Source: Planctomycetaceae bacterium (lineage in GTDB: Bacteria; Planctomycetota; Planctomycetia; Planctomycetales; Planctomycetaceae). From it: a stretch of 64,000 nt of DNA. The position numbers and the translations under genes were made by a program. Shown here one piece after another: positions 35,537-43,606 of this stretch; position 1 is the stretch's first letter, and every line of letters begins with the position of its first letter. Under the pieces are notes generated by a model. That model made no database searches. It saw nothing but the letters and a program-made list of their open reading frames with translations, and had not been told where the DNA came from. Where the stretch lies: the NCBI GenBank assembly GCA_041398785.1, contig JAWKUA010000002.1:1-64000 (forward strand), given 5' to 3'.

Positions 35537-36691
35537 ATGACAATCCGTTACAAGTGCGGCGACTGTGGATCGGTGCTGAAAATCAGGGACGAACTGGCGG
35601 GAACCGAAGGCAAGTGCCCCAAGTGCAAGACGGTCTTCACAGTCCCGTCACGGGAAGATGAGACGCCCGGTATCGAACTTGATGACTCGCCGGATCACGA
35701 AGACTCATCGTCGGCTGAAGATGCGCCGTCGAATGAGCCGCATAAGGATCTGTCGGCAGATGAGGATCTGTCGGCAGATGAGGATCTGTCGCCGGATGAG
35801 GACGTGCCTGCGGACGAAGATGTGTTCACCGAAGAGGATGTGTTCGCGGATGAAGATGTGTCGGCGGGAATCGACGAACCGGGTGACGATTCCGATCCGG
35901 ATGCCGATCTGGTCGACCTGCCCGTCGACCTGACGCCGGATGTCGATATTCCCGACGATATCACCCCCGCCGCTGACGGTGGCGGCTTCGATCCGATGGA
36001 TGTGCTCGCCGGCAGTGCCCGAAAATCGTCGGGCAAGGCGTCCGGTGGAACCGCCACCGAAGAACGAAAGCCGACCGTCGCGGAGCTGATGCGTGACTAC
36101 GAACAGACGAAAAAGAAATCTCAGCGCCGCGAAAAGTCGGTTCGACCGAGAATGGACACCGTCGTTGCTGACGCAACAGCCGGTTCCGCTGCGGACACGC
36201 TGAACAGAAACTATGAAAAGAAACGCGGCAAGGTCAGCGAACCTCCGCCGCTGAGTCGCGAACAGCGTCGAGCCCTGGAAGAAAAGGAGGCGATGAAGTC
36301 GTTCGTCATCCGGGCCGCCGGAGGACTGCTGGGACTTACGTTCGTGGGCTACCTCTTCTTCGCCTGGGTATTTCGCGAACGACTGCCGGATCTGGCTTAT
36401 GTCAGCGGAGTCGTCACAATCGGAGGCCAGGCAATGGAAGGAGTCACGGTGGTGTTCGCTCCGACACGGCAACCTGACGGGTCGGCCCCGACGGCAAGTG
36501 TCTCGATCGGCAGAACGGACGCGGAAGGAAAGTTTGTGATGATGTACAAGACGATCTACGAAGGAGCGGCGTACGGCGTTCACCGTGTTGAAATGTCGAC
36601 TCGCGAAGGCATGGAAATCAACGTTCCGGACGATCGTCGCGAAGTCAGCGTCTCCGCGGACGGCGAGAATGAGTTTGAATTCCACTTTTGA
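35537..36691 (+). CDS. Zinc-ribbon, acidic-repeat, single-pass membrane protein
   Basis: A 384-residue protein. Residues 1-35 form a zinc ribbon with two CxxC pairs (Cys7/Cys10, Cys27/Cys30, RYKCGDCGSVLKIRDELAG), as is frequent in planctomycete proteins that carry a short N-terminal MJ0042-type ribbon. An acidic repeat region (about 70-130, DEDLSADEDLSPDED) follows, then a basic, Lys/Arg-rich linker, one membrane helix (about 260-280, GGLLGLTFVGYLFFAWVF) and a C-terminal beta domain (VSGVVTIGGQAMEGVTVVF, RTDAEGKFVMMYKT) like the carboxypeptidase regulatory-like domain. The ribbon would be cytoplasmic and the beta domain outside. The upstream frame is open, but ATG 35537 starts the ribbon. Function unknown. 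Confidence 0.8.
   Translation: MTIRYKCGDCGSVLKIRDELAGTEGKCPKCKTVFTVPSREDETPGIELDDSPDHEDSSSAEDAPSNEPHKDLSADEDLSADEDLSPDEDVPADEDVFTEEDVFADEDVSAGIDEPGDDSDPDADLVDLPVDLTPDVDIPDDITPAADGGGFDPMDVLAGSARKSSGKASGGTATEERKPTVAELMRDYEQTKKKSQRREKSVRPRMDTVVADATAGSAADTLNRNYEKKRGKVSEPPPLSREQRRALEEKEAMKSFVIRAAGGLLGLTFVGYLFFAWVFRERLPDLAYVSGVVTIGGQAMEGVTVVFAPTRQPDGSAPTASVSIGRTDAEGKFVMMYKTIYEGAAYGVHRVEMSTREGMEINVPDDRREVSVSADGENEFEFHF
35747..35872. repeat. 18-bp tandem repeat coding for an acidic DEDxSxDED-like array
   Basis: Seven 18-base units begin at 35747. The first two are identical (gatctgtcggcagatgag), and later ones drift (gacgtgcctgcggacgaa, gatgtgttcaccgaagag). They encode six-residue units of the type DLSADE, within the zinc-ribbon protein. 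Likely unequal-crossover variable length. Confidence 0.9.
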
Positions 36692-36723
36692 CGTCCGACC
36701 CGATTCGCGGATAACACGCACTC

Positions 36724-37338
36724 ATGAACTCCATCATTATTGTTGACTACGGCATGGGAAATCTTCGCAGCGTTCAGAAAGCCGTCGAAAAGGTCGGCCA
36801 CGCTGCGGATATCAGCTCCGACCCGGATCAGATTGCAAAGGCTGAAAAGGTCATCCTTCCCGGTGTCGGCGCGTTCCGAGACGCCATTCAGGCGCTTCGG
36901 GAACAGAACCTTGTTGACTGCGTCCGCGAACATGCACAGGCAGGCAAACCGCTGCTGGGTGTCTGCCTCGGGCTGCAGTTGCTGTTCGACGTATCCTATG
37001 AAGATGGCGAACACTGCGGACTGGGAATTGTTCCCGGCGCTGTGAAGCGTTTTGACCTGCCGCGGGAACTGAAGATTCCTCACATGGGCTGGAACCAGTT
37101 GCAGCCGCATGGCACCGGCAATCCGCTGCTGAAAGATGTTCCCGATGACGCGTGGTTCTACTTCGTCCACAGCTACTACGTCGAACCGGCTGACGACGCG
37201 TGGACTGCGACCACCACCGATTATGGTCTGTCGTTTACTTCCATGGTCGCCCGCGACAACGTGTTTGGAGCGCAGTTCCATCCGGAAAAAAGTCAGTCTG
37301 CCGGAATGCAATTGTTGAAGAACTTCGTGAACCTCTGA
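36724..37338 (+). CDS. hisH: Imidazole glycerol phosphate synthase subunit HisH
   Basis: HisH is the glutaminase half of IGP synthase. It supplies ammonia to HisF for the fifth step of histidine synthesis. The 204-residue protein shows VDYGMGNLRSVQKA, LPGVGAFRDAI, the nucleophile in LLGVCLGLQLLFD (Cys81) and FHPEKSQ (His186, Glu188). The catalytic triad is intact. It is followed after 7 bases by hisA. HisF is not in the window. Confidence 0.97.
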   Translation: MNSIIIVDYGMGNLRSVQKAVEKVGHAADISSDPDQIAKAEKVILPGVGAFRDAIQALREQNLVDCVREHAQAGKPLLGVCLGLQLLFDVSYEDGEHCGLGIVPGAVKRFDLPRELKIPHMGWNQLQPHGTGNPLLKDVPDDAWFYFVHSYYVEPADDAWTATTTDYGLSFTSMVARDNVFGAQFHPEKSQSAGMQLLKNFVNL

Positions 37339-37345
37339 GCCCGTC

Positions 37346-38089
37346 ATGCAACTGTATCCGGCCATCGATATCCGCGGCGGCAAGTGCGTACGCCTTCGCC
37401 AGGGAAACTACAACGACGAAACCGTTTTCGGCGATGATCCGGTCCGGATGGCGGTTAAGTGGAAGGAACAGGGAGCCGAATGGCTGCATCTGGTGGACCT
37501 GGACGCAGCCAAAGCCGGGCGTCCCGTCAACCACGATGTCGTCCGCAGCATCGTCCGGGAAACGGGACTTCCCTGCCAGATGGGCGGCGGCATCCGCAGC
37601 GAAGACAACATCCGGCTGGCAATCGATGACCTCGGCCTGTCTCGCGTCATCATCGGTACGCGGGCGCTACGGGAACCCGAATGGTTCGCGGACGTGTGTC
37701 ATCAGTTTCCCGGAAAGCTGGCTCTCGGACTGGACGCCCGTAATTCCAGAGTCGCAACCGACGGATGGCTGACCGATTCCGAGGTGTCGGCCATGGACCT
37801 TGCCGCGAAATTCGTCGACGCCCCGCTGGCGGCGGTGATCTACACGAACATTGCGAATGACGGCATGATGAACGGCATCGACCCGGATACTCTGTCGGAC
37901 CTCAGAACTCTGGCGGAAATGGGCCTTCCCGTGATCGCATCCGGCGGAGTCACAACCATGAAGGATATCGAAGCGGTCAGCCGCATCGCGGCGGAAGTCC
38001 CGACGCTGATAGGTGCAATTGTCGGGCGAGCCATCTATGAAGGCACCATTGACGTGCGTGAAGCTTGCGAGTACCTGGCCGCGACATGA
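37346..38089 (+). CDS. hisA: ProFAR isomerase HisA
   Basis: HisA converts ProFAR to PRFAR by an Amadori rearrangement, the step just before HisH/HisF. The 247-residue (beta/alpha)8 barrel shows PAIDIRGGKCVRLRQG (catalytic Asp8), LHLVDLDAAKAG, MGGGIRSEDN, VIIGTRAL and IASGGVTTMKDIE. The second acid would be Asp172 in NIANDGMMNG, where many homologues have a slightly different loop. It lies 7 bases behind hisH, so probably one message. Confidence 0.95.
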   Translation: MQLYPAIDIRGGKCVRLRQGNYNDETVFGDDPVRMAVKWKEQGAEWLHLVDLDAAKAGRPVNHDVVRSIVRETGLPCQMGGGIRSEDNIRLAIDDLGLSRVIIGTRALREPEWFADVCHQFPGKLALGLDARNSRVATDGWLTDSEVSAMDLAAKFVDAPLAAVIYTNIANDGMMNGIDPDTLSDLRTLAEMGLPVIASGGVTTMKDIEAVSRIAAEVPTLIGAIVGRAIYEGTIDVREACEYLAAT

Positions 38090-38257
38090 ACACGCCGGTG
38101 GCGGTGCAGTTGGAGTGGTCTTTTCGTCCTCGCGTTCCGAAGTCGCCCTCGTATGACAGCCCAGGACGCGGCGGTGGTTCCGTGACATGTGAGGGCCTTC
38201 GTCGCAATAATTTGCGGTGACCTTGTCACTTCACAACTTTCGCTTCGGACGACCAGT

Positions 38258-39052
38258 ATGCAGACCCAGTTCCTTCCCGCCGATGCCGCCGAACGTTTTC
38301 GCACAGACGGCTACGTCATCGTGCCCCGGTTGCTGTCCCCCGAAGAAACGGATCTGCTCGGTCAGGTCGCCCGCATGGATCGTGAACTCGCCGCGGCGCG
38401 AACCGGGCGAGCTGACGGCGAAGGCGGTTCCGTCGACCTGGTCGTCCGCAACGAACTTGCCGACGACAACATTTACGGAGCGATCGTGCGAGCCGAACCG
38501 CTGGTCACGGCCATGGAACAGCTTCTTGGTGACGAAGTTTACCACTACCACCACAAGATGATTCTGAAGGAGCCCCGCACCGGAGGAGCGTGGACGTGGC
38601 ATCAGGATTACGGCTACTGGTACAACAACGGCTGTCTGTATCCCGACATGGGAAGCTGCATGATCGCCGTCGACAAAGCGACAAGGGAAAACGGCTGCCT
38701 GCAGGTCGTTCGCGGGTCGCACGCATTCGGACGCGTCGACCACGTGCAGCGCGGCGATCAAACGGGGGCCGATCCCGAACGTGTCGGTGCAGCGTTACAA
38801 CGACTGGAAAAGGTGTACGTGGAACTTGATCCCGGCGCCGGCGTGATCTTCCACGGCAACACGCTGCATCGGTCAGATCAGAACAAGAGCGAAAACGCTC
38901 GCTGGGCATTCATCTGCTGCTATAACACAAGACACAACGACCCGTACAAGGCGTCAAAACACCCGAATTATTCGCCGCTCGAACGCTGGCCGGCGGACCG
39001 CATCGCAGAAATCGGTCGCCAGCAACTGCAGCAGTTGGCGAGCGCTGTGTAG
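38258..39052 (+). CDS. Phytanoyl-CoA dioxygenase (PhyH) family protein
   Basis: A 264-residue Fe(II)/2-oxoglutarate-dependent oxygenase. Seen directly: YVIVPRLLSPEETDLL, an iron-binding HxD in TWHQDYGYWYNNG (His115, Asp117), TRENGCLQVVRGSH and the distal histidine in FHGNTLHRSDQNKS (His204), then RWAFICCYN. The facial triad is intact. The family includes ectoine hydroxylase-like and secondary-metabolite tailoring enzymes, so the substrate is open. ATG 38258 was chosen; the upstream frame is not conserved. Separated from hisA by 168 bases. Confidence 0.9.
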   Translation: MQTQFLPADAAERFRTDGYVIVPRLLSPEETDLLGQVARMDRELAAARTGRADGEGGSVDLVVRNELADDNIYGAIVRAEPLVTAMEQLLGDEVYHYHHKMILKEPRTGGAWTWHQDYGYWYNNGCLYPDMGSCMIAVDKATRENGCLQVVRGSHAFGRVDHVQRGDQTGADPERVGAALQRLEKVYVELDPGAGVIFHGNTLHRSDQNKSENARWAFICCYNTRHNDPYKASKHPNYSPLERWPADRIAEIGRQQLQQLASAV

Positions 39053-39177
39053 TCAGGGCTCACCCGGTCTCGACATGCTGTCATGCGACGCCCGTTTCAC
39101 AAGTCGTGCTTTCGCTGTTCGCAAGCCAGACGACAGTGGCCTCGGCGAGCCCGAGCTACCAACCGAGACTCAGCCAC

Positions 39178-40296
39178 GTGACTGCTGAACTTGCTGACCA
39201 GATCCGCAGTGCCGGCCGCGACATCGGCTTCGATCGCATCGGCATTGCCGCCGCCGTGACTCCGCCGGGATTTCATCCGCTGCTCGAATGGCTGGCTAAC
39301 GGTTACGCAGCCGACATGGACTGGATCGAACGGCGCCGTGACGCGTACGAACATCCGGCCGGTGTGATGCCGGGAACTCGCAGCGTGATCGTCGCAGCGA
39401 TGAACTACCACAGCCGCGAACCGGAACAGCACGACGAGACTCCGGGCTCGTCAAATCCGTCACACACGGCGACGACGGGATCAGAGTCCCGTCGTACAGA
39501 AGGCGCAACGGGGCGAGTCTCGCGGTACGCGTGGGGTTCCCAGGACTATCACTCGGTGCTGCGACGACGGCTCAAGCAACTTGCAAATGTCGTTCATGAA
39601 TCCGCACCGGACGCACACACTCGCGTTGTCGTTGATACCGCTCCGCTGCTGGAACGCGATTTCGCCCGGCTGGCGGGCATCGGCTGGTTCGGAAAAAACA
39701 CGATGCTGATCAGCCGCGACATCGGTAGCTGGTTCTTTCTCGGAGCAATCCTGACCGACCTCGATCTTCCCGCCGACGAACCGTACGCCGACGACTTTTG
39801 CGGCACGTGTACTCGCTGCCTGGAAGCGTGCCCGACCGATGCGTTTCCGAAGCCCGGTGTGCTCGATGCCAATCGCTGCATCAGCTATCTGACAATCGAA
39901 CGTCGCGACAAGCCGATTCCTCCGGAACTGCGTTCCGGGATGGGACAGTGGATTTTCGGCTGCGACATTTGCCAGGACGTGTGTCCGTGGAACCGGTTCG
40001 CTCCGGCAACCAGCGACGCGGCATTTGTCGCTTGCCCGGACCTGCGTTCGCCGGACTGCGTCGAGCTTCTGACGCTTTCCGAGGACCAGTTCGTCGAGAG
40101 ATTCCGCGGCACGCCTCTGCAACGAACCGGCCGAGATGCCATTCTGCGAAACGCGGCGATTGCACTCGGCAACTCGGGTGTCGTATCTGCAATCGCGCAG
40201 TTGCGACGATCACTCAGCGCCGAGTCACCGCTCGTGCGCGAGGCCGCGGAGTGGGCGTTGCATCGGATCATCAGCGGCGCTGACAGCGCGAAATAA
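39178..40296 (+). CDS. queG: Epoxyqueuosine reductase QueG
   Basis: QueG reduces epoxyqueuosine to queuosine in tRNA, the last step, using cobalamin and two [4Fe-4S] clusters. The 372-residue protein shows GFDRIGIAAAV, TRSVIVAAMNYHS, GRVSRYAWGSQDYH, DTAPLLERDFARLAG, FGKNTMLI and the clusters CGTCTRCLEACPTDAF and GCDICQDVCPWNRF with CIS between. A HEAT-like C-terminal segment (RNAAIALGNSG) ends it. Start GTG 39178 begins where similarity does; a GTG at 39106 is the alternative. A 25-residue Ser/Thr-rich insertion (about 85-120) sits in a loop. Confidence 0.95.
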   Translation: MTAELADQIRSAGRDIGFDRIGIAAAVTPPGFHPLLEWLANGYAADMDWIERRRDAYEHPAGVMPGTRSVIVAAMNYHSREPEQHDETPGSSNPSHTATTGSESRRTEGATGRVSRYAWGSQDYHSVLRRRLKQLANVVHESAPDAHTRVVVDTAPLLERDFARLAGIGWFGKNTMLISRDIGSWFFLGAILTDLDLPADEPYADDFCGTCTRCLEACPTDAFPKPGVLDANRCISYLTIERRDKPIPPELRSGMGQWIFGCDICQDVCPWNRFAPATSDAAFVACPDLRSPDCVELLTLSEDQFVERFRGTPLQRTGRDAILRNAAIALGNSGVVSAIAQLRRSLSAESPLVREAAEWALHRIISGADSAK

Positions 40297-40437
40297 CGCG
40301 GCAGCGTGCCACATCAAGCACCTGCCGTAAGATGGGCTCACTGGCGGTTCGCGTCGTACCGATGACCACAGAGGCCATCGCACGGGCACTTTCGCAGGCC
40401 GGACCGAGCGGGACGAGTTCCGGCATTAGCGCGATTT

Positions 40438-40497
40438 GTACGATGGCCCTCTGAGGCCGTCGTATCGAATTCGACCGCCCTGGGAAGGCCATTGTAC
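40438..40497. terminator. Hairpin with two alternative stems between convergent queG and dxs
   Basis: TACGATGGCC (40439-40448) pairs with GGCCGTCGTA (40455-40464), a 10-base stem with one G-U pair and a six-base loop. The same left arm can instead pair with GGCCATTGTAC (40487-40497). It lies in the 237-base gap between convergent genes without a T-tract, so a bidirectional terminator or an RNA-stabilising element is possible. Confidence 0.45.
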
Positions 40498-40533
40498 GGG
40501 CAGACCCGCATTGGCGCTGGCCGAACCGCCGCG

Positions 40534-42441
40534 CTACACCGCCGCCGGGTCTGCACGACGTTCGGCGGGGCACAGTGCGCGAGCGGCCTGCACAATCCCT
40601 TCGGCGTCGAGTCCCAGTTCGGCGAGCAGTTCGTCACGGTCGCCGTGTTCAATGAATTCGTCAGGAATGCCCAACACGCGGATTCGGTCGGTCCGTTCCC
40701 CCAGGCGATTGGCGGTTTCCAGAACAGCGCTGCCGAACCCGCCGGCGACCGCGTTTTCTTCGATCGTAATCACGAAGCCGGATTTCACCGCTTTGCTGAC
40801 GACTTCTTCGTCGATCGGTTTGACGAACCTTGCGTTGACGACGCCCACGTCCAGTCCTTCAGCCCGCAGTCGCTCCGCCGCCTCAACCGCGCGCGGCAGC
40901 AGCGTTCCCAGAGCCAGGATGTTGCCGTCGTCGCCCCACGACAACACTTCGCTGCGTCCCAGTTCCACCGCAGCGATGTCGCGTTCCACGGATTCCACAT
41001 TGGCTTTCGGATATCGGATCGACACGGGCGATGGATGCCCCAGCGCGAAGTCCAGCATCGGCTGAACGTCCCGCTGGTCTCCGGGAGCCATCACGACCAT
41101 GTTCGGGAACACTCGCATGTAGCTGTTATCGAAGACACCGTGGTGAGTCGGTCCGTCAGGTCCGCACAGGCCGGCGCGGTCCATACAGAACGTCACCGGC
41201 AGGTTCTGCAGAGCGACTTCCTGAAAGATCTGATCGAAGCTGCGCTGCAGAAAGGTGCTGTAGATATCAACGATGGGTCTCATGCCGGATTTCGCCATTC
41301 CCGCGGCGAATGCGACGGCGTGACTTTCGCAAATGCCGGTATCGAAGAAGCGGTCGGGGAACTCGCTGCGAATCCTGTCCAGCTTGTTGCCGGCACACAT
41401 GGCCGCTGTCAGGACGCACACTTTTTCGTCCTGACTCATGGCCGCATGAATCGCGTCGGACACGACGTTGGTGTACGCAACGCTCTTGTCTTTTTCGACG
41501 GGAACGATTTCGTTGTGTTCGTCGCGCTGGAACGGCGCCGGAGTATGAAACCTGACCGGGTCCTCACACGCCGGCTCAAAGCCGTGGCCCTTTTCGGTAA
41601 ACACGTGCAGCAGGACCGGCCCGCGGACGTCCTTGACCATTGTCAGGTACCGCTGCAGCGACTGCATGTCGTGACCGTCGACCGGGCCGATGTAGCGAAA
41701 GCCCATTTCTTCAAACAACATGCCGCCGTGCAGAAAGGTCTTCAATGCGTCGCGGAATTGTCCCAGCATGTGTTCCATCGGCTCGCCGACGACGGGAACC
41801 TTATTCAGCAGCCACGACACATCCCGCTTCAGGCCGTTGTAGAACGGAGCGACCCGGGCTTTGTCCAGGTAACTGGCAACTCCGCCGACACGCGGACAAA
41901 TGCCCATCTTGTTGTCGTTCAGGATGACCAGCAGATCCTTATTCAGCCCGGCGGCATTGTTCATCGCTTCGAAGACGATGCCCGAAGGAAGGGCTCCGTC
42001 GCCGATCACAGCGACCGAACGGCGGTTGTCTTCAGACAGCAGGTCGTCGGCGGCTTTCATGCCCAGCACTGTGGAAACGCTGGCTCCGGCATGTCCCGTC
42101 ACGAACAGGTCGTAGTCGCTTTCCTGTGGATTCGGGTAGCCCATCAGTCCGCCGCGTCTGCGGATGCTGGTGAATTCCGCGAACCGGCCGGTGATAAGTT
42201 TGTGCGGATAGATCTGATGCCCGGTGTCCCAGATCAGCCGGTCCTTCGAAAAATCGAACACGCGGTGCAGGGCGATGCATAGTTCGACAACGCCAAGATT
42301 GCTGGCAAAGTGAGCAGCACGGTCGGCAACGATACTCAGCAGTGCTTCCCGAATCTCATCGGCAAGCTGATCCAACTGCGAGTCATCCAGAGAAGCCAGA
42401 TCACGAGGCGAGCGAAGCTGACTGAGAATCTCAAATGCCAT
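40534..42441 (-). CDS. dxs: 1-deoxy-D-xylulose-5-phosphate synthase
   Basis: Dxs condenses pyruvate and glyceraldehyde-3-phosphate with thiamine diphosphate, the first step of the MEP isoprenoid pathway. The 635-residue protein shows WDTGHQIYPHK, GHAGASVSTVLGM, the ThDP/Mg motif VIGDGALPSGIVFEAMNNA (about 146-164), GPVDGHD, TEKGHGFEPA, RAGLCGPDGPTHHGVFD and the C-terminal transketolase domain. Length and order are normal. Its ATG shares one base with the stop of ispA (TGATG), so the pair is coupled and makes both the precursor and the prenyl chain. Confidence 0.97.
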   Translation of the reverse strand: MAFEILSQLRSPRDLASLDDSQLDQLADEIREALLSIVADRAAHFASNLGVVELCIALHRVFDFSKDRLIWDTGHQIYPHKLITGRFAEFTSIRRRGGLMGYPNPQESDYDLFVTGHAGASVSTVLGMKAADDLLSEDNRRSVAVIGDGALPSGIVFEAMNNAAGLNKDLLVILNDNKMGICPRVGGVASYLDKARVAPFYNGLKRDVSWLLNKVPVVGEPMEHMLGQFRDALKTFLHGGMLFEEMGFRYIGPVDGHDMQSLQRYLTMVKDVRGPVLLHVFTEKGHGFEPACEDPVRFHTPAPFQRDEHNEIVPVEKDKSVAYTNVVSDAIHAAMSQDEKVCVLTAAMCAGNKLDRIRSEFPDRFFDTGICESHAVAFAAGMAKSGMRPIVDIYSTFLQRSFDQIFQEVALQNLPVTFCMDRAGLCGPDGPTHHGVFDNSYMRVFPNMVVMAPGDQRDVQPMLDFALGHPSPVSIRYPKANVESVERDIAAVELGRSEVLSWGDDGNILALGTLLPRAVEAAERLRAEGLDVGVVNARFVKPIDEEVVSKAVKSGFVITIEENAVAGGFGSAVLETANRLGERTDRIRVLGIPDEFIEHGDRDELLAELGLDAEGIVQAARALCPAERRADPAAV

Positions 42442-43460
42442 CAGTGATCTCTTTCAACGATGAACCGCGCGAGCTGCCGCAGCGGTTCGGCTCTGTCCGT
42501 GAAAATATCGAGCGCTCCGTGCGCTTCGTCGATGAGTTCTGCTGCTTTGATCCTGCTGGCTTCGACACCGATCAGTGAGGGATACGTCAATTTGCCGAGT
42601 TCCTGATCCCTGCCAGGCTGTTTTCCAAGACTGGCGTCGCTGCCGGTGACATCCAACAGATCATCGGTAATCTGAAATGCCAGACCGATACACTGCCCGA
42701 AACGAATCAGCCCGGCCCGTTGACCCGCTTCCGCTGTTGATGCGGCAGCTCCCAGTTCCAGAGCCGCCGTAATCAGAGCACCGGTCTTCATTTTATGGAT
42801 CTGCATCAGATGTTCTACGTGAATCAAATCCGGAGTGCTGGAGGGATCTTCCGACCTGGCTTCCCGCGACTGCGAACTTGCCGCCCTTTCTGAAGGCTTA
42901 ACCGCAGTCGCGTCCGGTTCCGCACAGGCCCCGGCAGGAGAATTCGGGAATTCTGGTGCCAGGCACCCGCGTTCGGCTTCCAGATCCAGTACCTGCCCGC
43001 CCGCCATCCCGGCACCTCCGGCAGCTTGTGCAAGGACCACTGTGCAATCGGCCCGGACTTCCGCGGAAAGGTCGGCCGAAGCCAGGGTTTCGAACGCCAG
43101 AGTCAACAGCGCGTCGCCGGCCAAAATCGCCAGAGCCTCCCCGAAAATGACATGGCTCGTCGGCCGGCCGCGCCGCAGATCGTCGTTGTCCATGGCCGGC
43201 AGGTCGTCATGAATCAGCGAATATGTGTGGATCATTTCGACGGCACACGCTGCGGGGACCGCTTCTTCGAAACGTCCACCGCACGCCCGCGAGGCCATCA
43301 GCGTCATCACCGGACGCAGCCGCTTTCCGTTCGCCAGCAGACTGTAATTCACGGCTTCGGCCAGCGAATTCGGCCAGTCCCGACCGACGACGATTTCCGC
43401 CAGCGCGCCGTCGATCCTGCTCTTCAGCGATGCGTAGTCGTGTTGAAACGTCTGGGTCAT
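42441..43460 (-). CDS. ispA: Short-chain polyprenyl diphosphate synthase (FPP/GGPP synthase) with insert
   Basis: A 339-residue trans-prenyl synthase that elongates DMAPP with IPP to farnesyl or geranylgeranyl diphosphate. Seen directly: NGKRLRPVM, the first Asp-rich motif SLIHDDLPAMDNDDLRRG (Asp85, Asp86), GDALLTLAFE, GGQVLDLEAE, IHKMKTGALI and the second Asp-rich motif ITDDLLDVTG (Asp266, Asp267). Between GGQVLDLEAE and IHKMKTGAL an extra segment of about 48 Ser/Ala/Pro/Glu-rich residues (about 164-211) is absent from usual members, which have a short loop there. It lies beyond the active-site motifs and may be tolerated. Overlaps dxs by one base. Confidence 0.93.
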   Translation of the reverse strand: MTQTFQHDYASLKSRIDGALAEIVVGRDWPNSLAEAVNYSLLANGKRLRPVMTLMASRACGGRFEEAVPAACAVEMIHTYSLIHDDLPAMDNDDLRRGRPTSHVIFGEALAILAGDALLTLAFETLASADLSAEVRADCTVVLAQAAGGAGMAGGQVLDLEAERGCLAPEFPNSPAGACAEPDATAVKPSERAASSQSREARSEDPSSTPDLIHVEHLMQIHKMKTGALITAALELGAAASTAEAGQRAGLIRFGQCIGLAFQITDDLLDVTGSDASLGKQPGRDQELGKLTYPSLIGVEASRIKAAELIDEAHGALDIFTDRAEPLRQLARFIVERDH

Positions 43461-43606
43461 TATTACTCGGCGGCAGGTGGCAGCGATCAGCAGCGGATGT
43501 TGACGACCCGCGACATCGCTCGCAAGCTACGCGGGTGGCCGTCCCTCGAATCCTTCGCTGATGCCCATCCGGCCGCGGGTTCGACTGCTGCCGCCAGGCC
43601 GCTGGA

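Noticed and set aside
40492..42282. Plus-strand open frame of 596 codons opposite dxs
   Set aside because: Antisense to dxs, which is complete and conserved.
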